DNA from: Fomitopsis serialis
Taxonomy: Eukaryota; Basidiomycota; Agaricomycetes; Polyporales; Fomitopsidaceae
Length of the DNA: 64,000 bases
Direction of reading: 5' to 3'
NCBI RefSeq assembly: GCF_022376445.1
Contig: NW_025954981.1
Coordinates: 408,111 to 472,110 of the forward strand
The position numbers and the translations under genes are program-made. The notes below the pieces were generated by a model. That model was not told where the DNA came from, did not search any database, and saw only the letters and a program-made list of their open reading frames with translations. Of this stretch, positions 1-10,937 are shown in pieces (positions within the stretch are counted from its first letter, which is position 1; each line of letters begins with the position of its first letter).

Positions 1-1789
1 CGAGGTCCACAACCCGTACACTCGTCAGGTCGTCGGTCATGCCGCCGCCGCCACCCAGAAGGATTGCCGGGATGCTGTGGAGGTCGCTGCGCGTGCCTTC
101 AAGACCTGGGAGAACTCGCCGTACTCTACCCGCCGCGACATCTTCCTCAAGGCCTCCGAGCTGCTGAGCACCGACAAGTGGAAGAAGCGCGCGACCGAGG
201 CGCTCCAGGAGGAGGTCTCCGCGACGGACTTCATGATCATCTTCAACTTCTTCTTGTCGACCAACGGCCTCCGCGTCGACGCCGGCGCCATCGATCAGCT
301 CAAGGGTGAGAGCTTCGCGTCCATCCTGCCCGGCGGCCAGGTCAGCACCCAGCGACGTGCCATGGGTGTCATGTGAGTATCGCTTCATCTTTCGCACGTA
401 CACCGAACTGAATGCGCCTGTAATAGCTACGCCATCTCCCCTTGGAACGTCCCCCTCGCGCTTACCATCCGCGCCTTCGCCGTCCCCATCATCTGCGGCA
501 ACACCGTCGTTCTGAAGACGTCCGAATCCAGCCCGCGATCGCAGACGCTCCTCGCCGAGCTCCTGCATGAAGTATGTTCCTAAGCGCCCTGTATCGATTT
601 GCTTCCGTTAACGCGAAATCTTTCAGGCCGGTCTGCCGAACGGTGTCCTGAACATCATCTCCACGCGGAGAGTCGACTCTCCCCCCAGATCGGCGGAGAT
701 CATTGCACACCCTGCTGTGCGCAAAATCAACGTGAGGCACAGCGCAATAACTATACCCGTTCCCGGTACTTACGGGATGGTGCCTGTGCGCAGTTCACTG
801 GCAGCTCGGTCGTCGCGAAGCTGCTCGCTGCTGAGGCTGCGAAATGGCTCAAGCCCTGCGTCTTCGAGCTCGGCGGCAAGGCGCCTGTCGTCGTGAGTGC
901 GAACGCCGATGAGCTCTGCGCGGACGCTGACGCGCATCCTGCAGGTCCTCGAGGACGCCGACATCGACCGCGCGGCGCGTGCGATCACCTCGTCTGCGCT
1001 CATGAACTCCGGCCAGATCTGCATGTCGACGGAGCGCGTCATCGTCATGCGCAAGGTCGCCCCGGCGCTGACGGATGCGCTCAAGAAGCACTTCTCGTCG
1101 CTCAAGGCGGGCGGCCCGGGCTCCCCGCTCTCCGCGCTGTTCACCGAGGCGTCTGCCCAGCGGTTCATGGGCCTGCTGGATGATGCTCTCAAGAGCGGTG
1201 CGAAGCTTCTGCACGGAGACAACGCCCGCGAAGGCAGTGTTATCCAGCCCCACATCGTCACCGATGTCACCTCCGACATGCGGATCTGGAACGAGGAGTC
1301 GTTCGCCCCGAGTGAGTGCCCTAGAGGCCATCAGTCTGCTCGACGCTGATAGGTTGGTAGACGTCATCGTCCACGCTGTCGACACCGTCGACGAGGCCAT
1401 CGAATACGCGAACAAGTCCGACTACTCGCTCATGGCGGCTGTCTGGACGAAGGACGTGTACAACGCCTACGAAACTGCGGGGCGCATCCACTCCGGTAGG
1501 CTTTTGGCTGATTGACAATGAATTAGTATCTGAATGACTGGTTAACACAGGTACTGTCAACATCAACGGTCCGACCATCCACACCGAAATGGGCTTTGCT
1601 GGCAGCGGCGTCGGGAGCTTGAGGGGTCTCGGGTAGGTTTCTGTTGTTGACCATCTCGAGCTCTGGCTGATGATCCGTTTCTTCAGTGGTGATTCTGGAT
1701 ACGGTCACTTCGGCGTGGAGGACTTCACATACGTCCGTGTCGTCACGCTGCACCCGAAGGAGAACACGCAGTACCCGATCATTGGATGA
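1..1789 (+). CDS. Aldehyde dehydrogenase (5'-partial)
   Basis: NAD(P)-dependent aldehyde dehydrogenase superfamily enzyme that oxidises an aldehyde to the acid. By eye it fits the salicylaldehyde/vanillin-dehydrogenase-like branch, but the substrate is inference. The window opens inside the gene, so the N-terminus is missing. Eight exons join in frame: 1-372, 427-571, 627-731, 794-892, 945-1311, 1361-1495, 1551-1632 and 1687-1789. The 1311/1361 junction is the least certain. Seen motifs: the cofactor-binding stretch SPWNVPLALTIRA with NTVVLKTSE, the FTGSS turn, FELGGK with the general-base Glu, and SGQICMSTERV with the catalytic Cys. The C-terminal segment GDSGYGHFG is followed by TGA at 1787-1789. 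All key residues are present and no frame break is seen. Confidence 0.88.
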
Positions 1790-2831
1790 GAAAGTAGAAC
1801 ATGCGCAGGTCGCTTCATGTATAGTACGGATTCACGTCATGTAGGAATTGCAAGTAGTGCTTCATCAACGTCAGTCACTCGTACACGGCACAGCATCGAG
1901 AACGTGGACTTGGTTGGAGGGTACATACCTGAGTACTACCATGGTAGTGCCTTCTGTGCTCCGCGCGAGTAAAAATGCTTGTGAGGTACTGATGCAACGA
2001 GAGAAGGCATGAATCGCGATGGGCCATGTATAGTTGCAATCGTCTCAAAGATGAGCTTGAGGTGGCAGGTTGCCAGAGGTTGGTCCAGAGCAGAGACGAC
2101 TCGTCCCATTGTTCCAGCCAAAGTAGTTTCCATTCTCTTCCAGTCGAGGATGCACAGCATAAAGAACCTTCGCCCACACTGTTAGGCTACGACCACTCGC
2201 CGAGGTTAGGCCGTCGTCGTCGTCCGCAAAAGACGGAGAGAAGATTAAAACAGTCGTGATCCTGTCACGGTGTGACACACTCACGTGATAAGACCTCAGT
2301 ATGGTTCGGAATCGGTACAGGACAGACAACTTCAAGTTGCAAGGTTTTCGGTTTGTCAAAAGAATCATAGGAAATTGTCCTTCACCGCACCCAGGGTATA
2401 AATGAGCTTCCTCAAATTGACGATGTCCTAGACCATGACCTTACCGCTCAACGCTCTTAAGCGCCGGCACCCTGGCTCCTAGTTCGTCAGTGAACATCTC
2501 CAATACTTATGGAACAGACTCCAAATTGAATAAAGCATCCGCAGTTGTTGACGCAGTACTTCGAATGTAGTAGGAACATAATGCCCGCACCGTCCATCTC
2601 GATTGCGGGGGAGGCCGATATAGACGGTCTACCGCTACGAACCGGCCGACGCGTGCTTCTCACCGAAGCCCGAATGCATGCACGGAAGCTGACTCAGTGA
2701 CTGCAGGCAGGCACGGTTGAACCTCGAGGCCGCCGACCCGCCTTTTTCCCGACAGGCGACATATGTACCCTTGCGTAGCGTTGTCCGATTCTGTACAAGC
2801 TTCACCCGTGCCCATGGACAGCTGTGCGGAC
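1790..2831. other. Intergenic, no gene recognised
   Basis: About 1 kb between the aldehyde dehydrogenase and the TRIM element. Short open frames exist on both strands (the longest about 107 codons, minus, 2045-2368), but none shows a family motif or a convincing splice pattern. A TATA-like GGGTATAAATG lies near 2395. I see no supported gene. Confidence 0.5.
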
Positions 2832-2836
2832 GAGCA

Positions 2837-3021
2837 TGTTGGAACATGCGTTTAGGCACGAGCTCGCAAGCTCGGCCGAGATAGTTCCTGAATGAAGATA
2901 AGGGAGGTCAGGGTATATAAACCGTAGTTTTCGATGTACCTACCTCACGCGATTGCCCTTCGGGCATCGTCCGCGCCCGGGACACTCGCGCCCGTCGACC
3001 GTCGTTCCGCTTGTTCTCACA
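2837..3021 (+). repeat. TRIM LTR, upstream copy
   Basis: 185-bp LTR, by eye identical to 3741-3925. It contains a TATA box (TATATAA at 2914-2920) that could drive the element's transcript, and a short palindromic stretch CGAGCTCGCAAGCTCG near 2859. Starts TGTTGG, ends CTCACA. Confidence 0.85.
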
Positions 3022-3179
3022 CAATCGCGTCAGCCCACCTGGGGGTTTACTACCAGAAGGCTCTGGGGGCAGCTGAAAGCCCGCCGCTCGCTGCGTTGCC
3101 GTACCTCGCGCGCATGCTGTCACTCGCCGATGCTCTGCTGGCCGTCGCTGTGCCGCAGACCGTGACTCCCGCCGTCGCC

Positions 3180-3490
3180 GTTGACCCACCTGCCTAGACG
3201 AGGCTGAAGTCGTCAACCCGCCGTTGAACGCCACACGCGCGCCACTGCCGCCGCACGTCGTACGATCGACCCGTCGAACCGAACCGCCCGGGATGGGGTT
3301 GAAGCCATCCACTGCGATTGTCAAACCACCACTGCCGAACCGTTGTCTTGCCCACCGCTGAGGGTACCGTCGTCGAACCGCCGAACTGTTGAACTGTCGA
3401 ACCGCCCGCCGAGGGTACCGAACCGCCTGCCGAGGGCACCGCCGAACCGTCTGTCGAGGACACCGTTGATCGAACCGCCGCCGTTGCTGG
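3180..3490 (+). repeat. Degenerate GAACCGCC-rich repeats inside TRIM
   Basis: The internal region of the TRIM holds many imperfect copies of a short unit built around CGAACCGCC and CCGAGGGTACCG. They read through both strands as low-complexity peptide, so open frames here (for example 3194-3463 minus and 3343-3642 plus) are not taken as genes. The array fills about 300 bp of the 719-bp interior. Confidence 0.6.
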
Positions 3491-3740
3491 AGATGTTGAA
3501 GAGTTGCCGGATTTGGACGAGGATCGCGCCGCCGTACGTGTACGCCTTACCTTCGCACCTAAGGGTCACCCGTCGGAGCTCGCATGAGCATGGACTATCG
3601 GCCGGATGTCGGAGTGTTGGAATGGGTGTCGGAGCTGGATGACTGCGCCGAGAGGATGAGGATTTGAGTTTGGGGGAGTGCCGGATATTGAACTGCGGGG
3701 AGTGCATACGACGCGCTCGCTTGCTTCGCTCGGGGGAGTG

Positions 3741-3925
3741 TGTTGGAACATGCGTTTAGGCACGAGCTCGCAAGCTCGGCCGAGATAGTTCCTGAATGAA
3801 GATAAGGGAGGTCAGGGTATATAAACCGTAGTTTTCGATGTACCTACCTCACGCGATTGCCCTTCGGGCATCGTCCGCGCCCGGGACACTCGCGCCCGTC
3901 GACCGTCGTTCCGCTTGTTCTCACA
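3741..3925 (+). repeat. TRIM LTR, downstream copy
   Basis: 185-bp LTR, by eye identical to 2837-3021, with its TATATAA at 3818-3824. It is followed immediately by the second GAGCA target-site copy at 3926-3930. Confidence 0.85.
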
Positions 3926-3930
3926 GAGCA

Positions 3931-4964
3931 TTCAGCGCTCAGCCTTTGATCGATCGTTGAAGGACGGTGACCCATGCCCGCACATGGGGTCAACTACGGG
4001 CATGCAGCTCGTCAGCCAGATGACGATTGCGTTTGTGGTATCGCGCTCTGCCCACCCGTCCGCCAAAGACTGCAGACCGTAGCAGGCATCGTGTGGGGAA
4101 ACGGCCGTAGGACTCCGGGTCATTGTCACTCACGACATCACTTTGACGTGGATTGGGAACCCACCTATCCCTTGCGTAACTGCTATATCCACATCCTATC
4201 TGAAGGTCGAGTTTATGATGCCGCGACCGACTGCGCAGGATCGCGACGTACCACAAGTTTGACTGGGGTGCTCACCTTGGTGATGATTTATTGTCACGCG
4301 GCAGATGGCCACTGGCATAGTCCAGTTGCACTCGCATCCGGGAAACATTGCAAAGAACGGGGATGTGCACATAAGGCAACCGTTACTCGTCTTGAGACCA
4401 ATACGTGAGCTGACTCAGGTATCGACACGTCAATCAAAGACTCGCTGAACGAGCTGACACCTCCGGTGGTCATCGAGCAATCTATGACGAACGGCATACA
4501 AAGAGTCGAGGGGCGTATGCTCACTCTCTGTTCCAGCACGCCCATCAGTATGTCACCCGCAGAGATGTCCGCGACGTACGCTCGAATAACGCCTGTAGCG
4601 CGAAGAAAAGCTCGGGATGGTCTTAAATGCGAACACCTTGACCGCATCTCGCACCGAACAGCGGATATTTCCACGGACGTGAACTGTTTTCTTCGCGTCA
4701 ACCTACAGCTGATCAAAACCGGAGAGTATCACCAACCGAGCCACAGCAGCGCATGTTGGTGCGACTTCCCCAGCTGGGCTCTCGCTGTAGGTATTACCGA
4801 GGACACGTAACCAGAGCCTCGTTTCAGCAGCCGGCGGCGACTGTGTGCCCCCGGAGATAGATGACGGCACCGCAGCGGACAGCCAGTATAAGATGAGCGA
4901 AGAGACAACTGTCTGGTCTATCAGTACCTTCTCCACATAGTAACAGATTCTCCACATTGCCTAC
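3931..4964. other. Intergenic, no gene recognised
   Basis: About 1 kb between the TRIM and the short-chain dehydrogenase. Open frames of 140-144 codons occur on both strands (3974-4408 plus, 4294-4716 minus), but neither shows a known motif, biased composition or intron structure like the real genes. The promoter of the dehydrogenase should lie at the right end. Nothing else is supported. Confidence 0.45.
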
Positions 4965-6103
4965 ATGGATTCCCCGCGGCAGCCCGAAGTCTGGTTCATT
5001 ACTGGTCTGTAGATCAGATCGTGTCTCGTGTGGCTCCAGATGTTGCTCACATTTCACATGGTACATCTCAAGGGACGTCGTCGGGTCTCGGCGAATGTCT
5101 CGTACAGTCAGTACTGGCTCGCGAAGACTACTTTATCGCGACGGTGCGGCAGGTGGAGAAGTTCAAGTTGACGGACGTGGACCGCACTCGGCTGCACGTT
5201 CTGCGACTCGATGTGACGGATTTCGAAGAAAACATCTCGAAGGCCGTGTCTGAAGGGGTAGCGAAGTGGGGGAGAATCGACGTCCTGGTCAACAACGCGG
5301 GAATAATTCCGAAGTGCCTGTCAGAGGAAGGAGGGTAAGTCATTGCGGATGGTTCGAAGACATGTTGATGCTAACGGGACATGCTTGTGCGTGGCTCTCG
5401 TAGATCAAAAGCAGCTATGGAGACTTTCCAAACCAACTTCTTCGGCCAAATCAACGTCACCAATGCCGTACTGCCGTACATGCGAGAGCGCAAGTCGGGA
5501 ACAATCGTCAACATGGGCAGTCGCTCAGCGTGGATCGACTTACCAGTGTGTTGCATTTTCTCCTTCAAGTTGTGACGTCGTGTCCCCTTACTCGTAACGG
5601 TGCTTCAGAACTTTGTCTGGTACTGCTCGTCAAAAGCAGCACTGCATGGTAAGATGAGCGCGTATAGGGGCCTCCTTGCGAGCCACTCACTGATGTTGAC
5701 ATTGACAGCGTACACCACGACCCTAGCAAACGAAATGGCTGGATTTGGCATCCGCGCCATGGTCGCTATACCAGGCGGCTTCCAAACCCCGACCACAATC
5801 AACGGACCGAGCCTAGCAAAAAAGGCTATACCCGACTACGACGAGATGCGCCAGAATGCACATAGGATTGCCCAGCAGAGCTGGGATCAGTGGAAAGGTG
5901 TCGGCGACCCCGCCAGGGCAATGGAACTTTTGGTGGACGTCCTCAAGGGAGAGGGGAGAGCGAAGGGCCGGGATGCTCCGGTATTGCTTTTCGTCGGGCA
6001 GGGTACGTACAATCGCGGCAGGGCGTACTGCAAGAACCTCATGGAGACGATGGACGCATGGGAGGATATCGCCAGGGACCTTGATCTGGAGGAGAGCAGC
6101 TGA
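4965..6103 (+). CDS. Short-chain dehydrogenase/reductase (SDR)
   Basis: Classical NAD(P)-dependent SDR of about 292 residues, a cytosolic oxidoreductase with unknown substrate. Five exons join in frame: 4965-5004, 5073-5334, 5404-5545, 5609-5648 and 5709-6103. Splicing at 5004/5073 builds the cofactor motif TGTSSGLG, which is broken in the genomic sequence by intron 1. Other hallmarks are NNAG after the fourth strand, the catalytic Ser in NMGSRSAW, and the YxxxK pair in WYCSSKAAL, assembled across intron 3. The start ATG at 4965 gives the usual short N-terminus before the first beta strand (EVWFITG). No frame break is seen. The conserved layout resembles fungal SDRs annotated loosely as oxidoreductases, so a finer name is not justified. 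Confidence 0.9.
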
Positions 6104-6270
6104 AGTATCTGCAAAATGATTGGAACGTAACATGCTATTCGCAGTGAGTTTGCTTAAGAAATCGGTAGACGACTGGCGACTCAGCAATATTGTATCCATG
6201 CTAGAACATACGCCCAGCCCAACTCATGGGGCGGTAGAGCTTCCATGATGCATATCGGAAGGGGCATGAC

Positions 6271-6779
6271 AGCTAGTTGCAGAACATTAGGCGCAGATGA
6301 ACGCGCGCGACATATGATGACAAATAGGCGCTATCCACACGAAGACGTCGGTTTACCCACCTCACCACACCTCGCACCACCATGTTTTTGTGTTGCATCG
6401 ATTGTCCCTGCAGCAGCCGTCATGAGAGGCATGTCTTGCGACTCGCTGAACACGATCCCGTGGACGCCTTGCAGGAGTACCGGCCAGTGCCCGCAGACAA
6501 TTGAACGTGTATCTGCCCCCTACACCCAGGTCTACGACGTCTGTCGGACTCGTCCATTGTAGCTGACTGCAAGTGGCGGTGTAGGGGAGGCATTGTTACA
6601 TTGTTACTACTCTCGATGTAATATACATTAATACGGTGTCCGAGGAGCGTGACCGCGTCGCTATTGCTCGGTACAGGTGCTAGTGCAGACGACCGTGAAG
6701 CCGCAAAAACATGATGGTGCAGAAGTATCGTATGTCGCGCGCGTTCGTCTGCGCCTACATAATGTTCTGCAACTAGCTG
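6271..6779. repeat. Imperfect inverted-repeat element (possible MITE)
   Basis: The left arm, about 6271-6316, beginning AGCTAGTTGCAGAACATTA, is matched in reverse complement by the right arm, about 6727-6779. Both then run through GGCGCAGA-GAACGCGCGCGACATA with a few mismatches and a small gap. A further inverted match around CACCACCATGTTTTTG (about 6376-6392) pairs with 6704-6719. The roughly 500-bp span has no gene. This is the form of a non-autonomous terminal-inverted-repeat transposon, but I could not define a clear target-site duplication, so the class is open. Confidence 0.55.
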
Positions 6780-7772
6780 GAATGAACGTTGTCTCTCAAA
6801 CGACAACAGACAATGGCACTGTGGACTTGAGCTAAGTAGTATCCCCTTAAGGCTTAGATTCGTAAGAGTGAGAGAGTATGTCGGGATGGTTGTTAGTGCA
6901 AAGCTGCTTTGTCGGACTGAACATGTCCTTTCCTATTTTGGTAATTCCCGCCTTGCCCTGAAGTCAGCTGTGTTTGCCCACTCACCACAATCATTTGCCT
7001 ATGACTCGACTGCTGCTTCTGTCTAGTGCACAACGTGCGTGCTTGATATCTTACCTCCTCCTCTACGATTTCCATTGCTCAAAGGAAATGCAGCACCATG
7101 CTTGTCGCCCAAGCTACGACAACTAGAAGTGTCCAGCCCAAGACTCTTTCATCAGGAAAAATGCCCTGTCTCGGAAAGCCCTTACAAACACTTCTCACGG
7201 CTTTCAGAGCAGAAAAGCACCTCCAAGCGCCAAGAGCGGCTCATACACAAGTGCCCTAATCTGAAGCCTTCAAAGTAACCCAAACCCTTTTCAGCTGTTT
7301 AAAAGCTACCCTCCCTTGTTAACATTCTCTTCACATTGGTTTCAATTTTATGGGTTCGCCGTCCATTTAATCAATAATGCTGCTTTCAATCACTTTGAAA
7401 TTGCTCTGAACCGTTTTCTTTGGTCCTTTAATAATGCTTTTAGGCTACTTGGAAGGTGTTGCAAGGCTTCCCAGAGCCCTCTCAATTCCTCAGTATTTTC
7501 TCAACCGTGATTCACAATAAAATCTGGGCCGTTGAATACATTGCAAAAGATGATACAGATGGGGCATACAAACAACACATGACAGGCAGACGTACATCCA
7601 GCAGCTGATGGTAGAGACGAGAGGTATTGTGCTACTGGAGGTGATGGGACAACAGCGGGCGGTGACCGGACGTAAGGAATGGGGAGCCTGTGCGCATGCA
7701 CCAGAGAAATACAACACAGAAAACAATACGTATCGTACATCCCCGTTGGAGACTGCTCAATAGCGATGTTCG
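6780..7772. other. Intergenic, partly AT-rich, no gene recognised
   Basis: Nearly 1 kb between the inverted-repeat element and the 3' end of the DUF6532 gene. The stretch 7290-7520 is AT-richer than its surroundings. Open frames of 60-80 codons occur on both strands without motifs or splice support. It may hold the 3' UTR of the minus-strand DUF6532 gene at its right end. Confidence 0.4.
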
Positions 7773-10490
7773 TTACGCTCTGGAAGCGGTCTTCTTCTCC
7801 CAGTTCGCGTTGAACATGTCGTCGTCCTCATCGTCTTCAGCGGGGCTCCCGTCGCCAGCGTCACTGTCGTCGACACGCAATCCTGCGAGCGCACTGACAG
7901 CGTAATTTATGGTCAGCAAGAATTGAGAGCACACAAGATCATGTTACCGTATATAGTTGTTCAGCGTGGAGTCCATGGACTTGACGAAGGCAATGACCCC
8001 GGCATGCTTCTCGCGATCGCCTGTGCTGGCGAGCCGCCTGAACTTGTCGATCCGAGCCTGGAAGCGGTCGTGCCTGGGACTCTCAAGTTAGCTGGGTGTG
8101 TTATAGCCGGTGTTGACTTACTCGACAGCGTAGTGCCTCTCGTCGAAATTGATGGTCTGTCCCCTTGCCGCCTCTTCAAGCGCAACAAGTATCTGGCCAT
8201 CATAAAAATCAACTGAGGGGTCATCTAGTCAAAGAGGATACGTAGACTCACCGCACTGCACGAAAGTGCAATCATGTTGCTGGATAGTGGTTTGCCGAGG
8301 TCAAACTGCGCCTGGTTCTCCTTACGCATTCCCTCGGGGTTTGCTCCAAGCCACCACTGACGGGCCATGAGCTCCGCCAGGGTCTCGCTGTGGAAGGGCA
8401 TGTCGAAGTTGACTTCCCAGGTCTTGTCCCGAGGTCAGATGTCAGTTATGACCACGTTGTAGGATATCAACTATATACGTACCACGGGGTCAAGGTCGGG
8501 GTCAGGCATTTCGAGGTTGCCGTGGTGGAAAGCGTCCTTCTCCTTGAGCCATTTGATGCGGGCCTCTGTCGCCTTGGCCAGCTTCTCAGCCCTGTCTGCG
8601 GCGTTGAGCCTCTTACCGTCACGGCCCCGGTCGGACACCTTCACGTGCAAGAAATCCTTCTCAACCACATGTTTTGCTTTCTGCTTGATTTCTTGACGGT
8701 ACTGCGAGGAGACCTTGAAGACCTGATGCCCAGCAACATCGCGGTCAGACGCGTACAACAGCAACTGGACGCCATACCTTGTAAGCCAAGTCATGGTGCA
8801 GCTTCGGATTGCTCCACAACCGATCAAATGCGGCCTTGAATTCCTCCGTCTGGAACACCTTGTACTTGTCGCGAGTCCTCTGGATTACCAACTCAGGACC
8901 AGCAGTCCTCCCCATTTCACCATTCTTCGCGCGCGGCCAAGCATTCTCCAGCGCGAGGTACAGCCGGAACTCTTGCTGAGCGGTGTAAATGAAGCTCTTG
9001 ATGATCTCGGACCCGAATGGGTCCTCGTCCTCGCCGGCTGCTTGAGGAGAACTCTGGCGGGCCTTTCCCTTGCCCTTGCCCTTGCCCTTCGCCGCACGCT
9101 TCTTCGGCCCAGTCAGGTCCTCAGACTTGACGATGATCTGGACACCTAGTTAGCTTATTTGAAGATGTGTAAATGCTGCTCACCTCGTCGTCGTCGACCT
9201 CCTCTTCAGCCCCGGACTTCTCCAGCTCGTCAACCTCATGCTCATCATCATCTTCGCCTTCAGCATCGGCGTCCGATTGACGGTATTCGTCCTCCTCTAC
9301 ATCAGTCGGTTCGCCGGGGGAGAACCGTGACCTCGCCTTGCGCTTCGACTGAGAGGCTCTGGAGGCTGCACTCTCCTTGCCCTTGGACTGCGAAGGCCTG
9401 GCTGCCGCGCTCTCCTTGCGTCGAGGAGCTGGCTCAGACTTATCCTCTAGCTAACTTGTTAGTACTGCGTCTCCTCTCAGACGGTGCTGACTTGCCGTCT
9501 GAGTCCCTGATCTCGCTCTCCTCGACCTCGCCACCCTGCCCATTGTCTGGGCTGCTCTCCTCCGAGCTCTCCAATACGCGCCGCGCTGCCTTCCCAGCAT
9601 TTCCGCCTATCCATGTAACCTGTGATGTTAGTTTTCTGATTTGAGCACAACAGTCACTTACGGAGACGTGCAGCAAGGTCCTTCTCCTCCTCAGTAGCTC
9701 CAGAGGCTACGTTCTTGCGTGCAGATGCTGCGGACGGAGCCGGCACTTCGAAGGCCATCACACTCAGTATCTGCATGAGAATTGGACATCACGTACCCGA
9801 CGCAGTGCTGTCATCGTTGGCATCTGTTGCGGTCCGTGCCAGTGTACTCTGTGCCTTGACCTTCTTGCTGGGCGGTTCCTGATCAGCTTCGGCGTTGTCA
9901 TCCTCGCTGAGCTGAGTGGCGTTCCGCTTGGATCCTGTGGCAGCTTTCACGGTTTTCTGTAAAATATCGAAAAGAAAAAATGGTGATTGCCACGTACCAC
10001 TTTTCCCTGCTGCCCTCTTAGGCTTAGGGCTGGTCACTGCCTCAGTGCGCACTTCAGGGCCTTCCTCTTCCACTGCAACCTCCGAATCATCGTCCTCTTC
10101 CATCATCACCGCCTTCTTCGCTTGGATACCTACAGTGCACCGGATGAGTTGCTACTGAGAATCGGTAACATGCCCAACTAATGACTCACTGTTTCTACGC
10201 TCTATCTGGTTGGACTCCTCGGTCCCCCGTCTCATCTCCGCCACGATTTTTCGAGCCTTCATCGCGATCTCCTTCTCGCTAGCGTTCGGCATCCCCTTCC
10301 GCACGAGCTCCTTCGATTCCTTGAGTGCGCTGGCATAGCTTTGCTGAGGAGGCGCAGAAGCCTGCGTCGAAGCGGGTTTGCTGGAGGACCCTTTCGACGC
10401 ACGAGCGCGTGTCGACGCCGAAGCTCCGGTCGCCTTCTTCTTGGTAGCTGAAGTTTTGGCAGCTGCGGTCGCTCGAGTCTGCGGAGACAT
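7773..10490 (-). CDS. DUF6532-type protein, intact copy
   Basis: Nuclear-looking basidiomycete protein matching what I know of the DUF6532 family; molecular function is unknown. The start ATG is at 10490 (MSPQTRATAAAK) and the stop at 7773-7775. It has many short introns; early exons read 10190-10490, 9998-10129, 9797-9934 and about 9662-9745. The N-terminal half is Lys/Ser/Ala-rich and then strongly acidic, with clusters such as GKGKGKGK that could be nuclear-localisation signals. The C-terminal half (exons from about 9140 down) holds the conserved globular block: LYLALENAWPRAK, a YRQEIKQKAKHVVEK helix, FHHGNLEMPDPD, NFDMPFHSETLAELMARQW and SSNMIALSCAV. It lies about 355 bp downstream of, and on the same strand as, the Tet-like oxygenase, as in the second copy at 53.8-59.7 kb. 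All recognised conserved blocks can be read without a frame break. Confidence 0.72.
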
Positions 10491-10845
10491 GATTGTAAGA
10501 GAACGAAGAGCAGGGGAGAGACGAACTGCGATAGTTGAAAACTGCTAGCCGCGAGATTGACGGACCATGTGCATAGTCTTCTCGGAGTTGCGGAGTGCGC
10601 GGCACGGAGTCAGAGAACCCGGAGCAGTTTATCCGCAGATGGACGGTTGATGACAGGAGTTGAATAGTTGGCGAAGTGAGAAGGAACAACAAATGAGAAC
10701 GGAGAACAATGGACCGTTTGACGGAAGACCAGACGTTGGCCGGGGAGGAGCGGTTTGACAGCTCGGCAGTCATGACAGCGCCAGAATAGGGTAGCATTAT
10801 AAAAAAGATTAAAGAATACATTATACATTCATTGATGCTCGTAAA
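10491..10845. promoter_or_regulatory. Spacer/promoter region of the DUF6532 gene
   Basis: 355 bp between the stop of the split oxygenase gene and the start of the DUF6532 gene, both on the minus strand. A T-rich run on the minus strand lies close to the oxygenase stop. The equivalent spacer in the second cassette (56648-56965, 318 bp) is similar in length but I see no clear sequence match, so no element can be named. Confidence 0.35.
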
Positions 10846-10937
10846 CTAATGGAAGTGTTGATTCGTTTCCCAGCCGTTGCGCCCACTGTTCGTCCACTTA
10901 TCAATCTCCTTGTCTGTGTGAAGAACTATAGAAGCGC

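Larger units (their letters stand above)
2832..3930. mobile_element. TRIM-type miniature LTR retroelement
   Basis: Two 185-bp direct repeats (2837-3021 and 3741-3925) flank 719 bp without a retroelement gene. Each repeat begins TGTTGGAAC and ends TCTCACA, the TG...CA form of an LTR; the TGTTGGAA start is common in Ty1/copia LTRs. The element is bounded by GAGCA at 2832-2836 and again at 3926-3930, a 5-bp target-site duplication. A purine-rich GGGGGAG run lies directly before the second LTR, as expected of a polypurine tract in + orientation. No primer-binding site was identified with confidence. The LTRs appear identical over their whole length, which implies a recent insertion. With no gag or pol it must depend on proteins from elsewhere. 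Confidence 0.85.

Noticed and set aside
3974..4408. 144-codon plus-strand frame after the TRIM
   Set aside because: No motif, no intron, atypical composition, and overlapping minus frames of the same length.
4965..5072. Starting the SDR at the plus-strand ATG near 5021 without intron 1
   Set aside because: That start loses the first strand and the TG of the TGxxxGxG cofactor motif, which splicing 5004 to 5073 restores exactly.
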